This document shows positions 28,359 through 38,401 of a stretch of DNA of 64,000 nt, piece by piece. Under the pieces are notes generated by a model that worked only from the letters and a program-made list of their open reading frames with translations, did no database searches and was not told where the DNA came from. Position 1 is the stretch's first letter. Each line of letters begins with the position of its first letter. The position numbers and the translations under genes are program-made. The DNA is taken from contig CAYYMH010000005.1 in NCBI GenBank assembly GCA_964472785.1, positions 1 through 64,000 of the forward strand, written 5' to 3'. Source of the DNA: CAYYMH01 sp964472785. Its GTDB lineage: Bacteria > Zhuqueibacterota > Zhuqueibacteria > Thermofontimicrobiales > Thermofontimicrobiaceae.

Positions 28359-29105
28359 TTAAGAATAGGATGATTCAGTACTTTCATTTTGGTCTACCAA
28401 AGTCATAGGCATATCATCCCAAATCTTACCTTCTAATACTCTTCCTGTTTTCTTTTTATTTACGCCACCCCATTGCTTAAAAAAGAATGGAATATCTCTA
28501 TATTTACAGTTTTCCTTAATAGTAAGTACCCACTCTTTATGCATAGGTCTGGCCCCCGGTCCTGATTCACCACCTACAATGACCCAATCAATCCCTTCAA
28601 GTGGAAGTATATCAATTTTGCTTAGTAATGGCTCGAATGAAACAAATTTTACATGTGCACAAGTTTTTCGAAGATGTTCAATTCTTTTTATTAGTGACTG
28701 ATTTTCAACCGTGACACCCATCCAAATATTCTTTGTCCAATTTAATTTCTCTTCGTGTTTAACCAATATTTCTGGTCTCTTTGTAAGCACTTGAAAAGTA
28801 TGAATTAGGTTTTCATTCATTACACGAAAAACTTTTTGAATATAATCGAGAGACATCTTTTCGTGAAATAAGTCACTCATTGAATTTACAAAGACAGACC
28901 GAGGCGTTTTCCATGAGTATGGTTCCTCTAATACATCGGGGTGTAAGGACAATTGAAATCCATTTTTATATTTTTCGACTCCCATAGCTTGTAATCTTTT
29001 TGCCATCCGCTCGGCATAACAATTTTTACATCCTTCAGAGATTTTCGTGCAGCCGGTAGTTGGATTCCAAGTACTTTCAGTCCATTCTATTTTTGTTAGT
29101 GCCAT
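28359..29105 (-). CDS. Phage Gp37/Gp68-like three-Cys-motif protein (DUF5131)
   Basis: A 248-residue protein of the DUF5131 (Gp37/Gp68) family: the opening IEWTESTWNPTTGCTKISEG, with Cys19, Cys26 and Cys29 (CxxxxxxCxxC, the three-Cys motif), SVFVNSMSDLFHE, VLTKRP, WMGVTVENQ and VIVGGESGPGARP. The cysteines resemble a radical-SAM cluster site, but the chemistry is unknown. It ends with an acidic tail. It lies 8 bp downstream of the TcmP gene on the same strand. This pairing of three-Cys-motif protein and TcmP partner is recurrent in genomes, often near mobile DNA. Confidence 0.85.
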   Translation of the reverse strand: MALTKIEWTESTWNPTTGCTKISEGCKNCYAERMAKRLQAMGVEKYKNGFQLSLHPDVLEEPYSWKTPRSVFVNSMSDLFHEKMSLDYIQKVFRVMNENLIHTFQVLTKRPEILVKHEEKLNWTKNIWMGVTVENQSLIKRIEHLRKTCAHVKFVSFEPLLSKIDILPLEGIDWVIVGGESGPGARPMHKEWVLTIKENCKYRDIPFFFKQWGGVNKKKTGRVLEGKIWDDMPMTLVDQNESTESSYS

Positions 29106-29113
29106 ATAATCGC

Positions 29114-30242
29114 CTATTTCGGAAATATAACTTTAATTTTATCCCCAAAAGTATCTTTTCGTGGAGGTTTTCCGCGAGGGGAGATTGCTTGGATTGAACC
29201 ATTATCAAATAATTCTCGCAAAACATGTTTATAATTTTTTTTAATATATGGTGTGTCAATATTATGCTGCTCATAAATTTCTTGCATTGTGAGATGACAT
29301 CCTCTAAAGGTTTTCATTATATTTTCTTTTAAATCATCAAGTGGACGTGAAAGTTGAAAAAGAAGCGTTTGTTGAGGCATGCAATCTGCAGGATTATATT
29401 CAAATGAAGGTACACCTTGAGTGCTGCTTGTGCTTTCACGTGCCATGATGTCTTTCATGATTTCATATCCACGGAAAGCTTTGCTTACAAAGATAAGATG
29501 ATGACTAGTTCTTTTGCCTTTAATATTCTTAAATCTAAATGGCAAAACATACTTTGAACCATATGATTTCAATGCTTGACATAACTCTTCAATAATAAGC
29601 AATTCTCTATAAGTCGAATTTTTCCCCTTTAATTTTTTTCTTAGTATTATTTTTTTTTCTGAACCAAATAAAGCATTCATATGTTCCTTCACAGCGTCAT
29701 TATCCAATCCCATATTAATGCGATTGTAATTGAAGAAGAAGATTGCATCACAGCCCCAATCTTTTAAAACGGAGTTTACTAATCGAATGGAAAGTCCTTT
29801 GTAGCCCCATGGATCTACAAAAAATAGAGTGGGAATAAGTTTCATACTTTCGAATAATTTGACAATTTTTTCTCCCACTTCTTGATTGTAAACTCTTGGC
29901 TTATATTTTAATTTTTCAATGCCGGGAATTTCTGAAATTGTTTTGTTTAATGATTTTGAGTTATTCTCATCTTTATCATTAAATATCGCTATTAAACGTT
30001 CCCGTAGCACATATTTTTTGATAGCCTTAGTCAATATTATCAATGGAGTTGATTGCGTACCATCTTTATATCGACCAGGACCTGCAAATAAATCAATATA
30101 GGCTATTTTTTGAGGTTGATGAGGGTAGCATTTTTGAGTATTGATTATAACCATTTGCCCAAGCATCGAAATATTTCGATACTATCGTTGATTTTATCAA
30201 AGATTGATTCTTTTGTTCTTCAAAGAAACTATTCGTTTCCAT
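29114..30242 (-). pseudogene. tcmP: Three-Cys-motif partner protein TcmP, frameshifted near the start
   Basis: The downstream frame carries most of the TcmP family (KIAYIDLFAGPGRYKDG, TLFFVDPWGYKGLS, AIFFFNYNRINMGL, and a C-terminal helical domain). Its apparent ATG starts inside the conserved region. In another frame, from ATG at 30242, 30 codons read FFEEQKNQSLIKSTIVSKYF then DAWAN, the expected family N-terminus. Removing one G of the GG pair at 30151-30152 joins them as DAWAN-VIINTQKC. So the gene carries a +1 insertion, by mutation or by assembly error. It is co-directional with, and 8 bp before, the DUF5131 gene. Either product could be made if the error is only in the assembly. Confidence 0.8.
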
Positions 30243-30531
30243 ATATAAGCTCACATTTTTAAAATATCCAATAATCGATTTGAGATTAAATTAATTGTGT
30301 GTTATTTTTGTTTGACTAAAGTTAAAATCAATGTTATTGCTGTATCTTTAATATAACCTTTTTCCGTAATATGTCAAGCAAAAAGTTTATGAGCAATTTC
30401 AGGAGCAGAAAAAGAAGGAGAACGTTCAGACGACGAATAAATTTTCATCCCAGAATTTTACAAAATTGTATTGACATTTGTTTTAATTTCGGCTATATTA
30501 AGGAAAATATTAACTTTGTCGATTAAAAACA
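30243..30531. promoter_or_regulatory. Sigma-70-like promoter region for the hybrid kinase operon
   Basis: TTGACA (30471-30476) and TATATT (30494-30499) are separated by exactly 17 bases and lie 33 bases before the ATG of the hybrid kinase. This is a near-consensus housekeeping promoter. The rest of the interval is AT-rich and shows no gene apart from the leader of the divergent TcmP gene. Confidence 0.75.
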
Positions 30532-33500
30532 ATGTACGAACCTTATCCATATAAACTGAGCAAAATCAAACTTTCGCTTCTGGCAATCACCTTTTTGCTG
30601 CTGCTGGCGCTGTTTTTGGGAATTCAGTGTCAATTACTGGGTTTGCAGCTTACATCCGACCAACTTTTGATTTTGATCCATCTGGTCTATTTTCTGTTGG
30701 CAGCATCTATTGTACTTTGCTTTGTGACGTTTCGCAATCAGGGGACAAAAGAATTCTTTTTCACTGGCATGGGGTTGCTGTCGTGGCTGGTGTTTAAACT
30801 GATATTTGTATTTTATTTCAGCGGTGGGGAAGATCCGGTGCTGGTCAGAAGCTATTTCTTGCATTTTGAACTTGCCGGCGGGATTGTGTTTGCTTCACTT
30901 TTGTTGCTGACTGCGTTTAAAAGCGGACGCATTGTCACGAACCAGCGTTGGAAGAAATTTATTTTTTTAACCGTTAGTCTGTCGTTACTGGGAAATGTGT
31001 TTCTGTTTTTTGCTGTAACTAATTTCTTCATTTCACATCCGATATTTTCCAAATACAACTTGCCTTCACCCGGATTGTTGGCGTTGATAAATCTGTTGCT
31101 GATGTTGGTTGTTGTTATCCGCTTCGCGCAAAATTACTTCAAATCCCGGCACAACATCTATTTTTGGTACACGATGGCGGCGCTCTTTTTGACTGTGTCA
31201 CCGACCTGGTTTTTATTCAGTCAGTTCGATAAAAGACAGCAGAATGAAATTGCCCTGCTTTTCCAGCTTGGCGGATTGATATTTTTAGTTGCTGTATTAT
31301 TTGTGAAGAACACGCAGTACCTGGAAGCAGTTGAGGAATTGCGCGGTTCGCTGGAGCAGGATTTTTCAAAAAGCAAGCAGGATTTGGTTTCGTTGCAAAG
31401 TATCGTCAATGGTTTAGCGGTTGGGGTGTGTTCGATTGATAAAGCCGGAACGATCATTTTTGTCAATGAAAAATTTTTAGCCATGTTCGGATTTGCCGAC
31501 AAACAATTGGAAGAGAAAAATGTCTGGCTTTTGTTCACCGAAGCGGGATATGAGCACTTTCAAACTGAACTGGAAAAAGTGAAAGTAGGCGCAGTGGTTC
31601 AATTTGAAGTGGAAATGAAACACCGCAACGGAAGAATGATTCCCGTGTTAGTGAATGCCGCACCCGAGTTGAAAGCGCTCCGACAATACGCCGGTTGCCG
31701 GATGACGGTGTTGGAGATTGCTGAAAAAAAAGAAAAGGAACGCCAGCTTAAAGATTACTCACAAGACCTGGAACAACGCATCAAAGCCAAGACAGCGGAT
31801 TTGCAACACAAAACCGATGAGCTGAATCAGGCCAAGCGCTACTACGAGACGCTGATTTCCGGAATGCTGGATATTTTGCTGGTGGTTGACCGAAACGGAG
31901 ACTGCACGTTTATCAATCAATACGGGAAGAATTTATTAGGCTACGAAGAAAAACAGCTGACCAGCAAACGGTTGCCCGACTTTTTCGCTGATATGGAACG
32001 GCTGAAAAAAAATTACGGCGACGCCATGAAAGTGGAACTGCGTGATTACGAAGCGCCGGTGAAAACCCGGTCGGGAAAAACGATTTTGTGCAACTGGAAC
32101 GTGCGCTATCTGTTCGACGCGGACGGCAAAAATATCGGCGCTATGTGTGTGGGCAGAGACGTGTCTGAATACAAAGCGATGCAGAAAAAGTTGGAGCAAC
32201 ACTCGCAGGAGTTGGAAAAATTGGTTGCGCAGCGTACCGGTGAGTTGAAAACGTACGTGAATCAGTTGTCAAAAATTTTGAAAGTCGGTGAAGAGCTGGC
32301 GCTGGAGATCGCACCGGCTAAAATTCTGTCCAGTATTTGTACGGCAATCAAAAGTCTCGGCTGGAAGAGCGTCATTTTTTCAGCGCGGGAAAAGGACAGC
32401 AACACATTCAAAATCGCGGCTTATGCCGGATTGAATCAACGGCAGATTCGGAAATTCATCAGTGAGCATGAATTTCTGTACAAGGATGTTTTCAAATATG
32501 CCAAAGATGAATATCTGGTGAGTAAATCTTATTTAGTAAAACAGCAAGCTCAATCTGATGATTCAAAATGGCAGCCCGACGACATGCTGATGATTCCGGT
32601 GAAATTTAAAACTAAGATTTTGGGTTTCATTACGGTTTTTTCACCAGCAGACAAAACGTACCCGGATGTCGAACAAATCCATATTTTGGAAACCTTTGCC
32701 CATAAAGCCGCCATCGCACTGGAAAATCGGCGGCTATTTGAAGAGGCACGGGAACGCGCCCGCGAATTGGCGCAGGTGAATCAAATCAAAACCGACTTTT
32801 TCACCACCATGTCCCATGAACTGCGTACACCGCTCAACTCAGTGATTTCGCTGACCGAAGTTTTGCTGAAACAAGTGTCGGGAAATTTAAACGCCGAACA
32901 GTTGCGTCAACTGCGCATCATCCGGCACAACGGCGGGGAGTTACTGAAACTGATTAACAATATTCTTGATCTGTCAAAAATTGATTCGGGGAAACTGGAG
33001 TTGCGAAATAGCTATTTTTCGATCAGAGAGTTGATCCGGGAGAATTTAGAAGTCATCAAACCGCTTTGTGACAAAAAGAAAATCAAGTTGGAAACGAGTA
33101 TTGACAGCAGCGTACCCAAATATATTTTCAGTGATGCAGATAAAATCAATCGGGTTTTGACGAATAGCCTGAGTAATGCCGTAAAATATACGCTAAAGGG
33201 CAAAGTGAAGCTGATCACCAAATTTAATAAAAAATCAAGCCAGTTGCAATTTACAGTGTCTGATACTGGCATGGGGATGACAAAGAAGGAGATTGATCAG
33301 GTTTTTCAACCCTTCAGCCGTTCTTCAAAAGTGAGCAGCAAAAAAGGCGAGGGCACTGGTTTGGGATTAGCGATCACTAAAAAATTAATCGATTTGATGG
33401 ACGGCAATATTGAAATTGAAAGTCAACCGGGAAAAGGAACCACGTTCCGTTTTACAATTCCGGTGAAGGATTTTAGTGACCAGGCGGACAAACGGATCGA

Positions 33501-33942
33501 ATCCAAAACGTTCAAACCAAAAAAAGCGGCTGCCAGAAAAAGCAAACCAACTTCGAAAATGAGCGAGCAAAAAAAGATCCTTTTGGTGGATGACAATTTG
33601 GATAATCAATACGCAGTCAATGTGATTTTAAAAGAACAGGGGTACCGCGTCATGTTTGCCGATAATGGAAAGACCGGCATCACAGCGGCGAAAAAACAAA
33701 ATCCGGACTTGATTTTAATTGACATGATGATGCCGGAAATGGACGGCTATCAGGCGACGCGGAAAATCCGCAAGGAGAAAAAATTAAAAGATGTCCCGAT
33801 TATCGCGATGACCGCGAAGACGATTCAGGAGGATAAAAGCAAGGCACAGAAAGCCGGGTGTAACGACTATTTATCGAAGCCGTTTAATTTGGATGATTTA
33901 TTGGAAAAAGTGAATCAATGGTTAGGGGAAAATCATGAATGA
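30532..33942 (+). CDS. Hybrid sensor histidine kinase (7TM-PAS-PAS-GAF-HisKA-HATPase-REC)
   Basis: A 1136-residue membrane-bound hybrid kinase. About seven hydrophobic segments fill residues 10-265. Two PAS domains follow (about 285-395 and 437-555), joined by coiled coils (QDLEQRIKAKTADLQ), then a GAF domain (about 585-735). The transmitter has the H-box MSHELRTPLNS (His762), N-box (NSLSNAVKYT), and G-boxes DTGMGM and GEGTGLGLA. A receiver domain ends the protein, with LLVDDN and phospho-acceptor Asp1064 in IDMMMPEMDG. The signal is unknown. The stop overlaps the next start by 8 bp, and an NtrC-type regulator follows, so phosphate probably flows to that regulator. A strong promoter lies upstream. 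Confidence 0.92.
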   Translation: MYEPYPYKLSKIKLSLLAITFLLLLALFLGIQCQLLGLQLTSDQLLILIHLVYFLLAASIVLCFVTFRNQGTKEFFFTGMGLLSWLVFKLIFVFYFSGGEDPVLVRSYFLHFELAGGIVFASLLLLTAFKSGRIVTNQRWKKFIFLTVSLSLLGNVFLFFAVTNFFISHPIFSKYNLPSPGLLALINLLLMLVVVIRFAQNYFKSRHNIYFWYTMAALFLTVSPTWFLFSQFDKRQQNEIALLFQLGGLIFLVAVLFVKNTQYLEAVEELRGSLEQDFSKSKQDLVSLQSIVNGLAVGVCSIDKAGTIIFVNEKFLAMFGFADKQLEEKNVWLLFTEAGYEHFQTELEKVKVGAVVQFEVEMKHRNGRMIPVLVNAAPELKALRQYAGCRMTVLEIAEKKEKERQLKDYSQDLEQRIKAKTADLQHKTDELNQAKRYYETLISGMLDILLVVDRNGDCTFINQYGKNLLGYEEKQLTSKRLPDFFADMERLKKNYGDAMKVELRDYEAPVKTRSGKTILCNWNVRYLFDADGKNIGAMCVGRDVSEYKAMQKKLEQHSQELEKLVAQRTGELKTYVNQLSKILKVGEELALEIAPAKILSSICTAIKSLGWKSVIFSAREKDSNTFKIAAYAGLNQRQIRKFISEHEFLYKDVFKYAKDEYLVSKSYLVKQQAQSDDSKWQPDDMLMIPVKFKTKILGFITVFSPADKTYPDVEQIHILETFAHKAAIALENRRLFEEARERARELAQVNQIKTDFFTTMSHELRTPLNSVISLTEVLLKQVSGNLNAEQLRQLRIIRHNGGELLKLINNILDLSKIDSGKLELRNSYFSIRELIRENLEVIKPLCDKKKIKLETSIDSSVPKYIFSDADKINRVLTNSLSNAVKYTLKGKVKLITKFNKKSSQLQFTVSDTGMGMTKKEIDQVFQPFSRSSKVSSKKGEGTGLGLAITKKLIDLMDGNIEIESQPGKGTTFRFTIPVKDFSDQADKRIESKTFKPKKAAARKSKPTSKMSEQKKILLVDDNLDNQYAVNVILKEQGYRVMFADNGKTGITAAKKQNPDLILIDMMMPEMDGYQATRKIRKEKKLKDVPIIAMTAKTIQEDKSKAQKAGCNDYLSKPFNLDDLLEKVNQWLGENHE

Positions 33943-34201
33943 GAGAGAGCTACTGAAAAGTCTTGAGATTTTTTCTCATAAATTAAAAAATCCGCTCCAT
34001 GCTGCAGGCATCAATCTGGATGTGCTGAAAGTGAAACTCAACAAACAGAAGGTGGATAATCAAACAATGCAGCATCTCACAATTGTTGACAGTGAAGTGA
34101 AACGAGTCAATCAAATCGTGCAGATTTATTTTGATTATTTGAAATTAAGCGATAAAGATAAAAAGAAAACCGACTTAAAGAAGCTTTTGGAGAAAAAGTA
34201 A
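33935..34201 (+). CDS. Free-standing histidine phosphoacceptor (DHp-like) protein
   Basis: An 88-residue protein that is only a dimerisation/phosphoacceptor helix pair: FSHKLKNPLHAAGINLDVL has the H-box His15, followed by a second helix (MQHLTIVDSEVKRVNQIVQI). No ATP-binding domain follows; the next residues are a lysine-rich end and a stop. It starts 8 bp inside the end of the hybrid kinase gene, so translation is coupled. By analogy with Spo0B-type or HPt proteins it may shuttle phosphate from the hybrid kinase receiver to the NtrC-type regulator encoded next. It might also be a truncated kinase. The reading is inference from context. Confidence 0.7.
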   Translation: MNERELLKSLEIFSHKLKNPLHAAGINLDVLKVKLNKQKVDNQTMQHLTIVDSEVKRVNQIVQIYFDYLKLSDKDKKKTDLKKLLEKK

Positions 34202-34247
34202 GGGGCTCATGAATAAGCAGAATATAAAAAATCGGGGTATAAATTAG

Positions 34248-35639
34248 ATGGAAAATAAGACCGATAAAATTCTCATTGCGGATGACGAACAGGCGATTCG
34301 TATCGGCTTGTCCGAATTGTTGAAAGAAGAGGGTTATTCGGTGGACTGCGCTGAGGATGGGCAGGAAACTTTAAATAAACTAAACCAGGACCAGTACGCT
34401 TTATTATTGGCTGATTTGAAAATGCCGAAATACGACGGGTTGAAAATTCTCCGCAAAATCCGGAAAGCGGGCATGGACACCGAGGTGATCATTATTACGG
34501 GGAAAGGCACAATCTCAACGGCGGTTCGGGCGATGAAAGCCGGGGCTTATGATTATTTGACCAAACCCGTCGAATCCGAACGATTGAAATCCATTATCCC
34601 GAAAGTGATGGAACATTATCATTTGCGGGTGTCGCACAAAAATTTGCAGCAGCAAATCCGGCAATTGACGCATTACGAAGATTTGGTCGGACAGAGTGAG
34701 CAGATGCAGCAGATTTACAAAACCATTGAAGCAGTTGCTGATTCAACAGCGAACATTATTGTCACCGGAGAGAGCGGCACAGGCAAGGAACTGGTTGCCA
34801 GAGCCATCCATCGAAAGAGCGGGCGACAAGACCAGCCGTTTGTTGCCGTAAACTGTTCAGCGTTTCCGGAACAGATTTTGGAAAATGAATTGTTCGGACA
34901 CGAAAAAGGTGCTTTTACCGGCGCGCTGACTGAAAAACCCGGGTGTTTTGAATTAGCCCACCGCGGCACGCTTTTTCTGGATGAAGTTGGCGACATGGCT
35001 TTGGAAACCCAGGCAAGAATTTTGCGCGCTTTAGAGGAACGAAGCTTTCGCCGACTGGGTGGGAAAAAGGAAATTCAGGTGGACGTCAGGATCATTGCAG
35101 CAACAAACCGTGATTTGCAAAAAGCAATGGAGGAAAAACAATTCCGTGAAGACCTGTATTATCGGCTATGCGTTGTGGAGGTTGATATTCCGCCATTGCG
35201 GGAGAGACTGGATGATGTGCCGCTGTTGATTGAAGAATTTTTGGATTACTTCAATCAAAAAAATAATAAACAGATTAAAGGACTCACGCCCAAGTGCCGC
35301 GATCTATTGCTGAATTATCCCTGGCCCGGTAATGTGCGGGAGTTGAAAAACACAATCGAGCGTGCTGTTATTTTAACCAATGCTTCAAAAATTGATGTAG
35401 GCGTGATTCCGGATCGGATCGTTCGTGCGGAGAAGCTTCAATCAAAAATTGCCGCTGGAGATATCGGGCAGCAAGGTCCGTCGGTCACGATTCCGATTGG
35501 CACGAAAATGGAAGACGCCGAGCGAAAAATTATTTTGGAAACATTGCAGTACACCAATAATAACAAAACCGAAACTGCCAAAGTATTGGGGGTGAGTTTA
35601 AAGACGATTCACAATAAATTGGGTAAGTACAAAGATTGA
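34248..35639 (+). CDS. NtrC-family sigma-54-dependent response regulator
   Basis: A 463-residue regulator in three parts. The receiver (1-120) has LIADDEQ and Asp56 in LLADLKMP. The AAA+ domain (about 145-375) has GESGTGKE (Walker A), GAFTGAL (the sigma-54 contact loop), LFLDEVGDM (Walker B) and WPGNVREL. The C-terminus is a Fis-type helix-turn-helix (TETAKVLGVSLKTIHNKL). It should activate sigma-54 promoters when phosphorylated, most likely by the preceding hybrid kinase and phosphoacceptor protein. The stop is 3 bases from the convergent GH39 stop. Confidence 0.94.
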   Translation: MENKTDKILIADDEQAIRIGLSELLKEEGYSVDCAEDGQETLNKLNQDQYALLLADLKMPKYDGLKILRKIRKAGMDTEVIIITGKGTISTAVRAMKAGAYDYLTKPVESERLKSIIPKVMEHYHLRVSHKNLQQQIRQLTHYEDLVGQSEQMQQIYKTIEAVADSTANIIVTGESGTGKELVARAIHRKSGRQDQPFVAVNCSAFPEQILENELFGHEKGAFTGALTEKPGCFELAHRGTLFLDEVGDMALETQARILRALEERSFRRLGGKKEIQVDVRIIAATNRDLQKAMEEKQFREDLYYRLCVVEVDIPPLRERLDDVPLLIEEFLDYFNQKNNKQIKGLTPKCRDLLLNYPWPGNVRELKNTIERAVILTNASKIDVGVIPDRIVRAEKLQSKIAAGDIGQQGPSVTIPIGTKMEDAERKIILETLQYTNNNKTETAKVLGVSLKTIHNKLGKYKD

Positions 35640-35642
35640 TCC

Positions 35643-37229
35643 TCAATTTTCAGCATACAGTTTTAACAAAATAACGCTTTGAGAGGAGAGTTTCAATTCT
35701 TTTTTAAAAATTGAGTTCTCGATTTTCAGCTTGTTTTCGGTTTTTACTAATTTTAATCCCTCATTCTTTTTAATGCTGCGGATTTGATCTTCAGTTGGGT
35801 CTTGAGGCAAGCCCAATTCTTTCCAGTGAAAATAGGCGTTGCTATTTTTATTGTCAATTTGCCAGGTTTCCATGCTGAGGTGGGAATTGGTAAAAGGTAG
35901 ATGATTGATTTGAAGTTGAATATTTGTCTCGACACCATTTTGCTGTTGTTCATCAAAATTCCAAATAATAACCTCTACAGACTGATCTTTTGACACCGTT
36001 GCAAAACCATCGACTTTGGGAAAACTTTTGTATTCAAGCACTTCGGATTCACCGTTATCAAATTGAATCCTTGTATCGCCCAGTTTTTCCAATAAGCTGA
36101 ATGCATTGAATACAGGCTTTTTGATGTTGTAATTGGTAAACAGTGCCCGGTTTCCTTCAAATAACCGTTTCCCCTCAAAATAAAACGCCCAGGTGGTGAA
36201 AAATTGAATGGGCATTTTTCGTTCCCGTATGAAGTCTGAAATATATTTCACCATTCTGATAATGAAGATCGGATAATACTCGTTATTGTTGAACTCGAAT
36301 TCCGGAAAATCGTGAACACCGTAATTCGTAGCAACCGCCATGTCGCATTCGTCGAACAGGATGGGCAGTTTTTGATAATTTGGGAATTCCTTCAAAACCT
36401 GATGGTAATTTTCCAGATAGCCAAAAATGGTTTCCAAAGACGGCATGGTAAATGGCTGGTTCTTGAGGGGCCAACTGGTTCCCTTGGCGTGAAAAGAGAT
36501 GAAGTCCAATCGTGAACCCTTTTTCCCGGTAGCATAATTTTTTCCTTCGGAACAATGGTGCAAAAATTTACGGAAAAACTTTGGGTGACCTGCCAATGCC
36601 GGTCCGCCGATTTTTATGTTCGGACAGGCGCGTTCTGCACCGGCAACGGCAAAATCGTAAAGTTTGCAATAATCTTTCACTGATCCCTTAAAGAAGTTTA
36701 CGCAATCCGGTTCGTTCCAGACTTCCCAATACCACTGACAGACTTCATCCTCGCCATATTTGTCAACATAATGTTCCACAGTTTGAAATACTATCTGCTG
36801 CCACTTTTGATAATCTTTTGGTGGATATTTGAATAGATCACTATCGCTGTAAAAGTATTTGGTTTTCGGTTTCGGCCCTTTTGATAGCGAATCCGGCATA
36901 AAGCCTAATTCGACAATTGGCTTGCAGTTATTCTGAAGCATGGTGTCGAATATTTGATCGAGGTATGAAAAATTGTAAGATGGCTTTCCGTACCGGTCTT
37001 CATGATAAACATCTCCTGATCCTTTGGTCGGAACGGAGAGTCCGTTTCCGCTGGTAAATGTATGATGACAACGAATATAGTATGGATTTTTGGACAATGC
37101 ACCAATTTCTTTGTAAATTTGTTTGCCACGTGGCGTGTAGGTCCAGTTGATTTCGTCGTAACCAAAGGACCGCCAGATGGGATTTAATTTATCGTTCTTT
37201 TGGGAGCAATCGACGATGATTTGTTTCAT
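35643..37229 (-). CDS. Glycoside hydrolase family 39-like protein (beta-xylosidase type)
   Basis: A 528-residue protein without a signal peptide. It has the (beta/alpha)8 pattern of clan A hydrolases near GH39: NPYYIRCHHTFTSGNG, then WYWEVWNEPD (general acid Glu) and LPILFDECD (candidate nucleophile Glu), followed by a C-terminal beta-sandwich. It should cleave beta-xylosides or related glycosides, probably in the cytoplasm. There is no sugar transporter or other glycosidase next to it. The ribosome-binding site is weak. The gene is convergent with the NtrC-type regulator. Confidence 0.82.
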   Translation of the reverse strand: MKQIIVDCSQKNDKLNPIWRSFGYDEINWTYTPRGKQIYKEIGALSKNPYYIRCHHTFTSGNGLSVPTKGSGDVYHEDRYGKPSYNFSYLDQIFDTMLQNNCKPIVELGFMPDSLSKGPKPKTKYFYSDSDLFKYPPKDYQKWQQIVFQTVEHYVDKYGEDEVCQWYWEVWNEPDCVNFFKGSVKDYCKLYDFAVAGAERACPNIKIGGPALAGHPKFFRKFLHHCSEGKNYATGKKGSRLDFISFHAKGTSWPLKNQPFTMPSLETIFGYLENYHQVLKEFPNYQKLPILFDECDMAVATNYGVHDFPEFEFNNNEYYPIFIIRMVKYISDFIRERKMPIQFFTTWAFYFEGKRLFEGNRALFTNYNIKKPVFNAFSLLEKLGDTRIQFDNGESEVLEYKSFPKVDGFATVSKDQSVEVIIWNFDEQQQNGVETNIQLQINHLPFTNSHLSMETWQIDNKNSNAYFHWKELGLPQDPTEDQIRSIKKNEGLKLVKTENKLKIENSIFKKELKLSSQSVILLKLYAEN

Positions 37230-37553
37230 ATTTTTTTCATTTTTTTAATCTGGTTATTAAGCGAGCCGATGTTTTTTTGTCTTTATATACGCCCGAATTG
37301 GCTAAAATGCAGAAATCGAATCCATTAAATGATGTAAAAATTTTATGAATTGATGTATAATATTTACACGAAAAAGGTAAAACAAGAAAAAAAGATTAGT
37401 GAACCAAAATTTAATGACTTAAACAAACGTATTTAACTACAATATAAATAGAACGATGAACATTTCACCAAAAATTATAAAGAATTTTGGCACTCCGTTT
37501 GCGTTGATAGAAACTGAAATCATAATCCAATCATTTATTTCGGAGGTCTTAAA
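37230..37553. other. Divergent AT-rich promoter region
   Basis: 324 bases lie between the GH39 gene and the LysM gene, which are transcribed away from each other. A TATAAT lies near 37357-37362 without a clear -35 partner. I see no gene. Confidence 0.35.
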
Positions 37554-38321
37554 ATGAAGAAAATTTTAATCACATTCATACTGATTACCGTTGTATTAGG
37601 TCTCTATTCTGAAGAAAATTTGCTGTGGTGTAAAAAAATATTGTTTAATGAACCCACCAAACACATCATTCAGAAAGGTGACTACTTCAGCAAGTTGTCA
37701 AAAGAGTATTACGGTACAACTAAATACTGGCGGGAGCTGGCACTGATCAACCGGGCGCCGAATAAAGACCTGGTTTTCCCGGGCGAAGAAATTATTATCC
37801 CCAATCTGGAAGCGATCGAAAAACTGAACAAATCACGCAGCTTGACCAGCGTAAATGAGATTGTGGATAATCAAAAAGACTGGATCGCCAGGAATAATAA
37901 TGTGACGACAAAGCCGTATGCTTTCAAAAAAGAGCCAGTTAAGCCGGTCACCGAGCATGTTGAACAGGTTGAAGAATCTCCGGTAATTCAGGAAAGTGCG
38001 CCTGTTGTTGAAGAACCGGTAACACAAGCGGATGAGGACATAAATGCAGCTATCTCTGAACCGGTACAGGAAAAAGAAGAATCCAGTAGTATGTTACCCA
38101 TAATTTTGACCATTGCAGCGATTGTGTTGGTGGTTGGTGCAATGTCGATTTATCTCTATCGACGCAAGAAAAAATATGAAATGGATCAATTCGAACCTTC
38201 TGAGGAAGATAGCGCTTTAATTACTGGGGATGGTGAAGAGGACGAGGAAGACGAGGATGAAAACCAATACGTGGGGGATTTTTCGAGACGGGAAAAGGAA
38301 GAAGAAGTGTTGGTGAATTAG
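37554..38321 (+). CDS. LysM-domain membrane protein
   Basis: A 255-residue protein: an N-terminal signal or anchor segment (MKKILITFILITVVLGLYS), a LysM domain at about 37-83 (HIIQKGDYFSKLSKEYYGTT ... YWRELALINR ... LVFPGEEIIIP), a Glu/Pro-rich linker, one transmembrane helix at about 185-205 (MLPIILTIAAIVLVVGAMSI), a basic patch (YRRKKKYE) and a very acidic tail. LysM should bind peptidoglycan. The acidic tail would lie in the cytoplasm if the N-terminal segment is cleaved. GGAGG lies 8 bases before the ATG. A terminator follows. Confidence 0.8.
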   Translation: MKKILITFILITVVLGLYSEENLLWCKKILFNEPTKHIIQKGDYFSKLSKEYYGTTKYWRELALINRAPNKDLVFPGEEIIIPNLEAIEKLNKSRSLTSVNEIVDNQKDWIARNNNVTTKPYAFKKEPVKPVTEHVEQVEESPVIQESAPVVEEPVTQADEDINAAISEPVQEKEESSSMLPIILTIAAIVLVVGAMSIYLYRRKKKYEMDQFEPSEEDSALITGDGEEDEEDEDENQYVGDFSRREKEEEVLVN

Positions 38322-38355
38322 ACAAACATTAAATCGATTTCGTCCTCAGAGTTTG

Positions 38356-38401
38356 CCAGGAGTGAATCAATCATTGGATCAGTTCACTCCTGGTTTTTTT
38401 A
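38356..38401 (+). terminator. Rho-independent terminator after the LysM gene
   Basis: CCAGGAGTGAA pairs with TTCACTCCTGG, with a 16-base loop and seven Ts. It ends at the stop of the convergent MATE gene. Confidence 0.8.
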
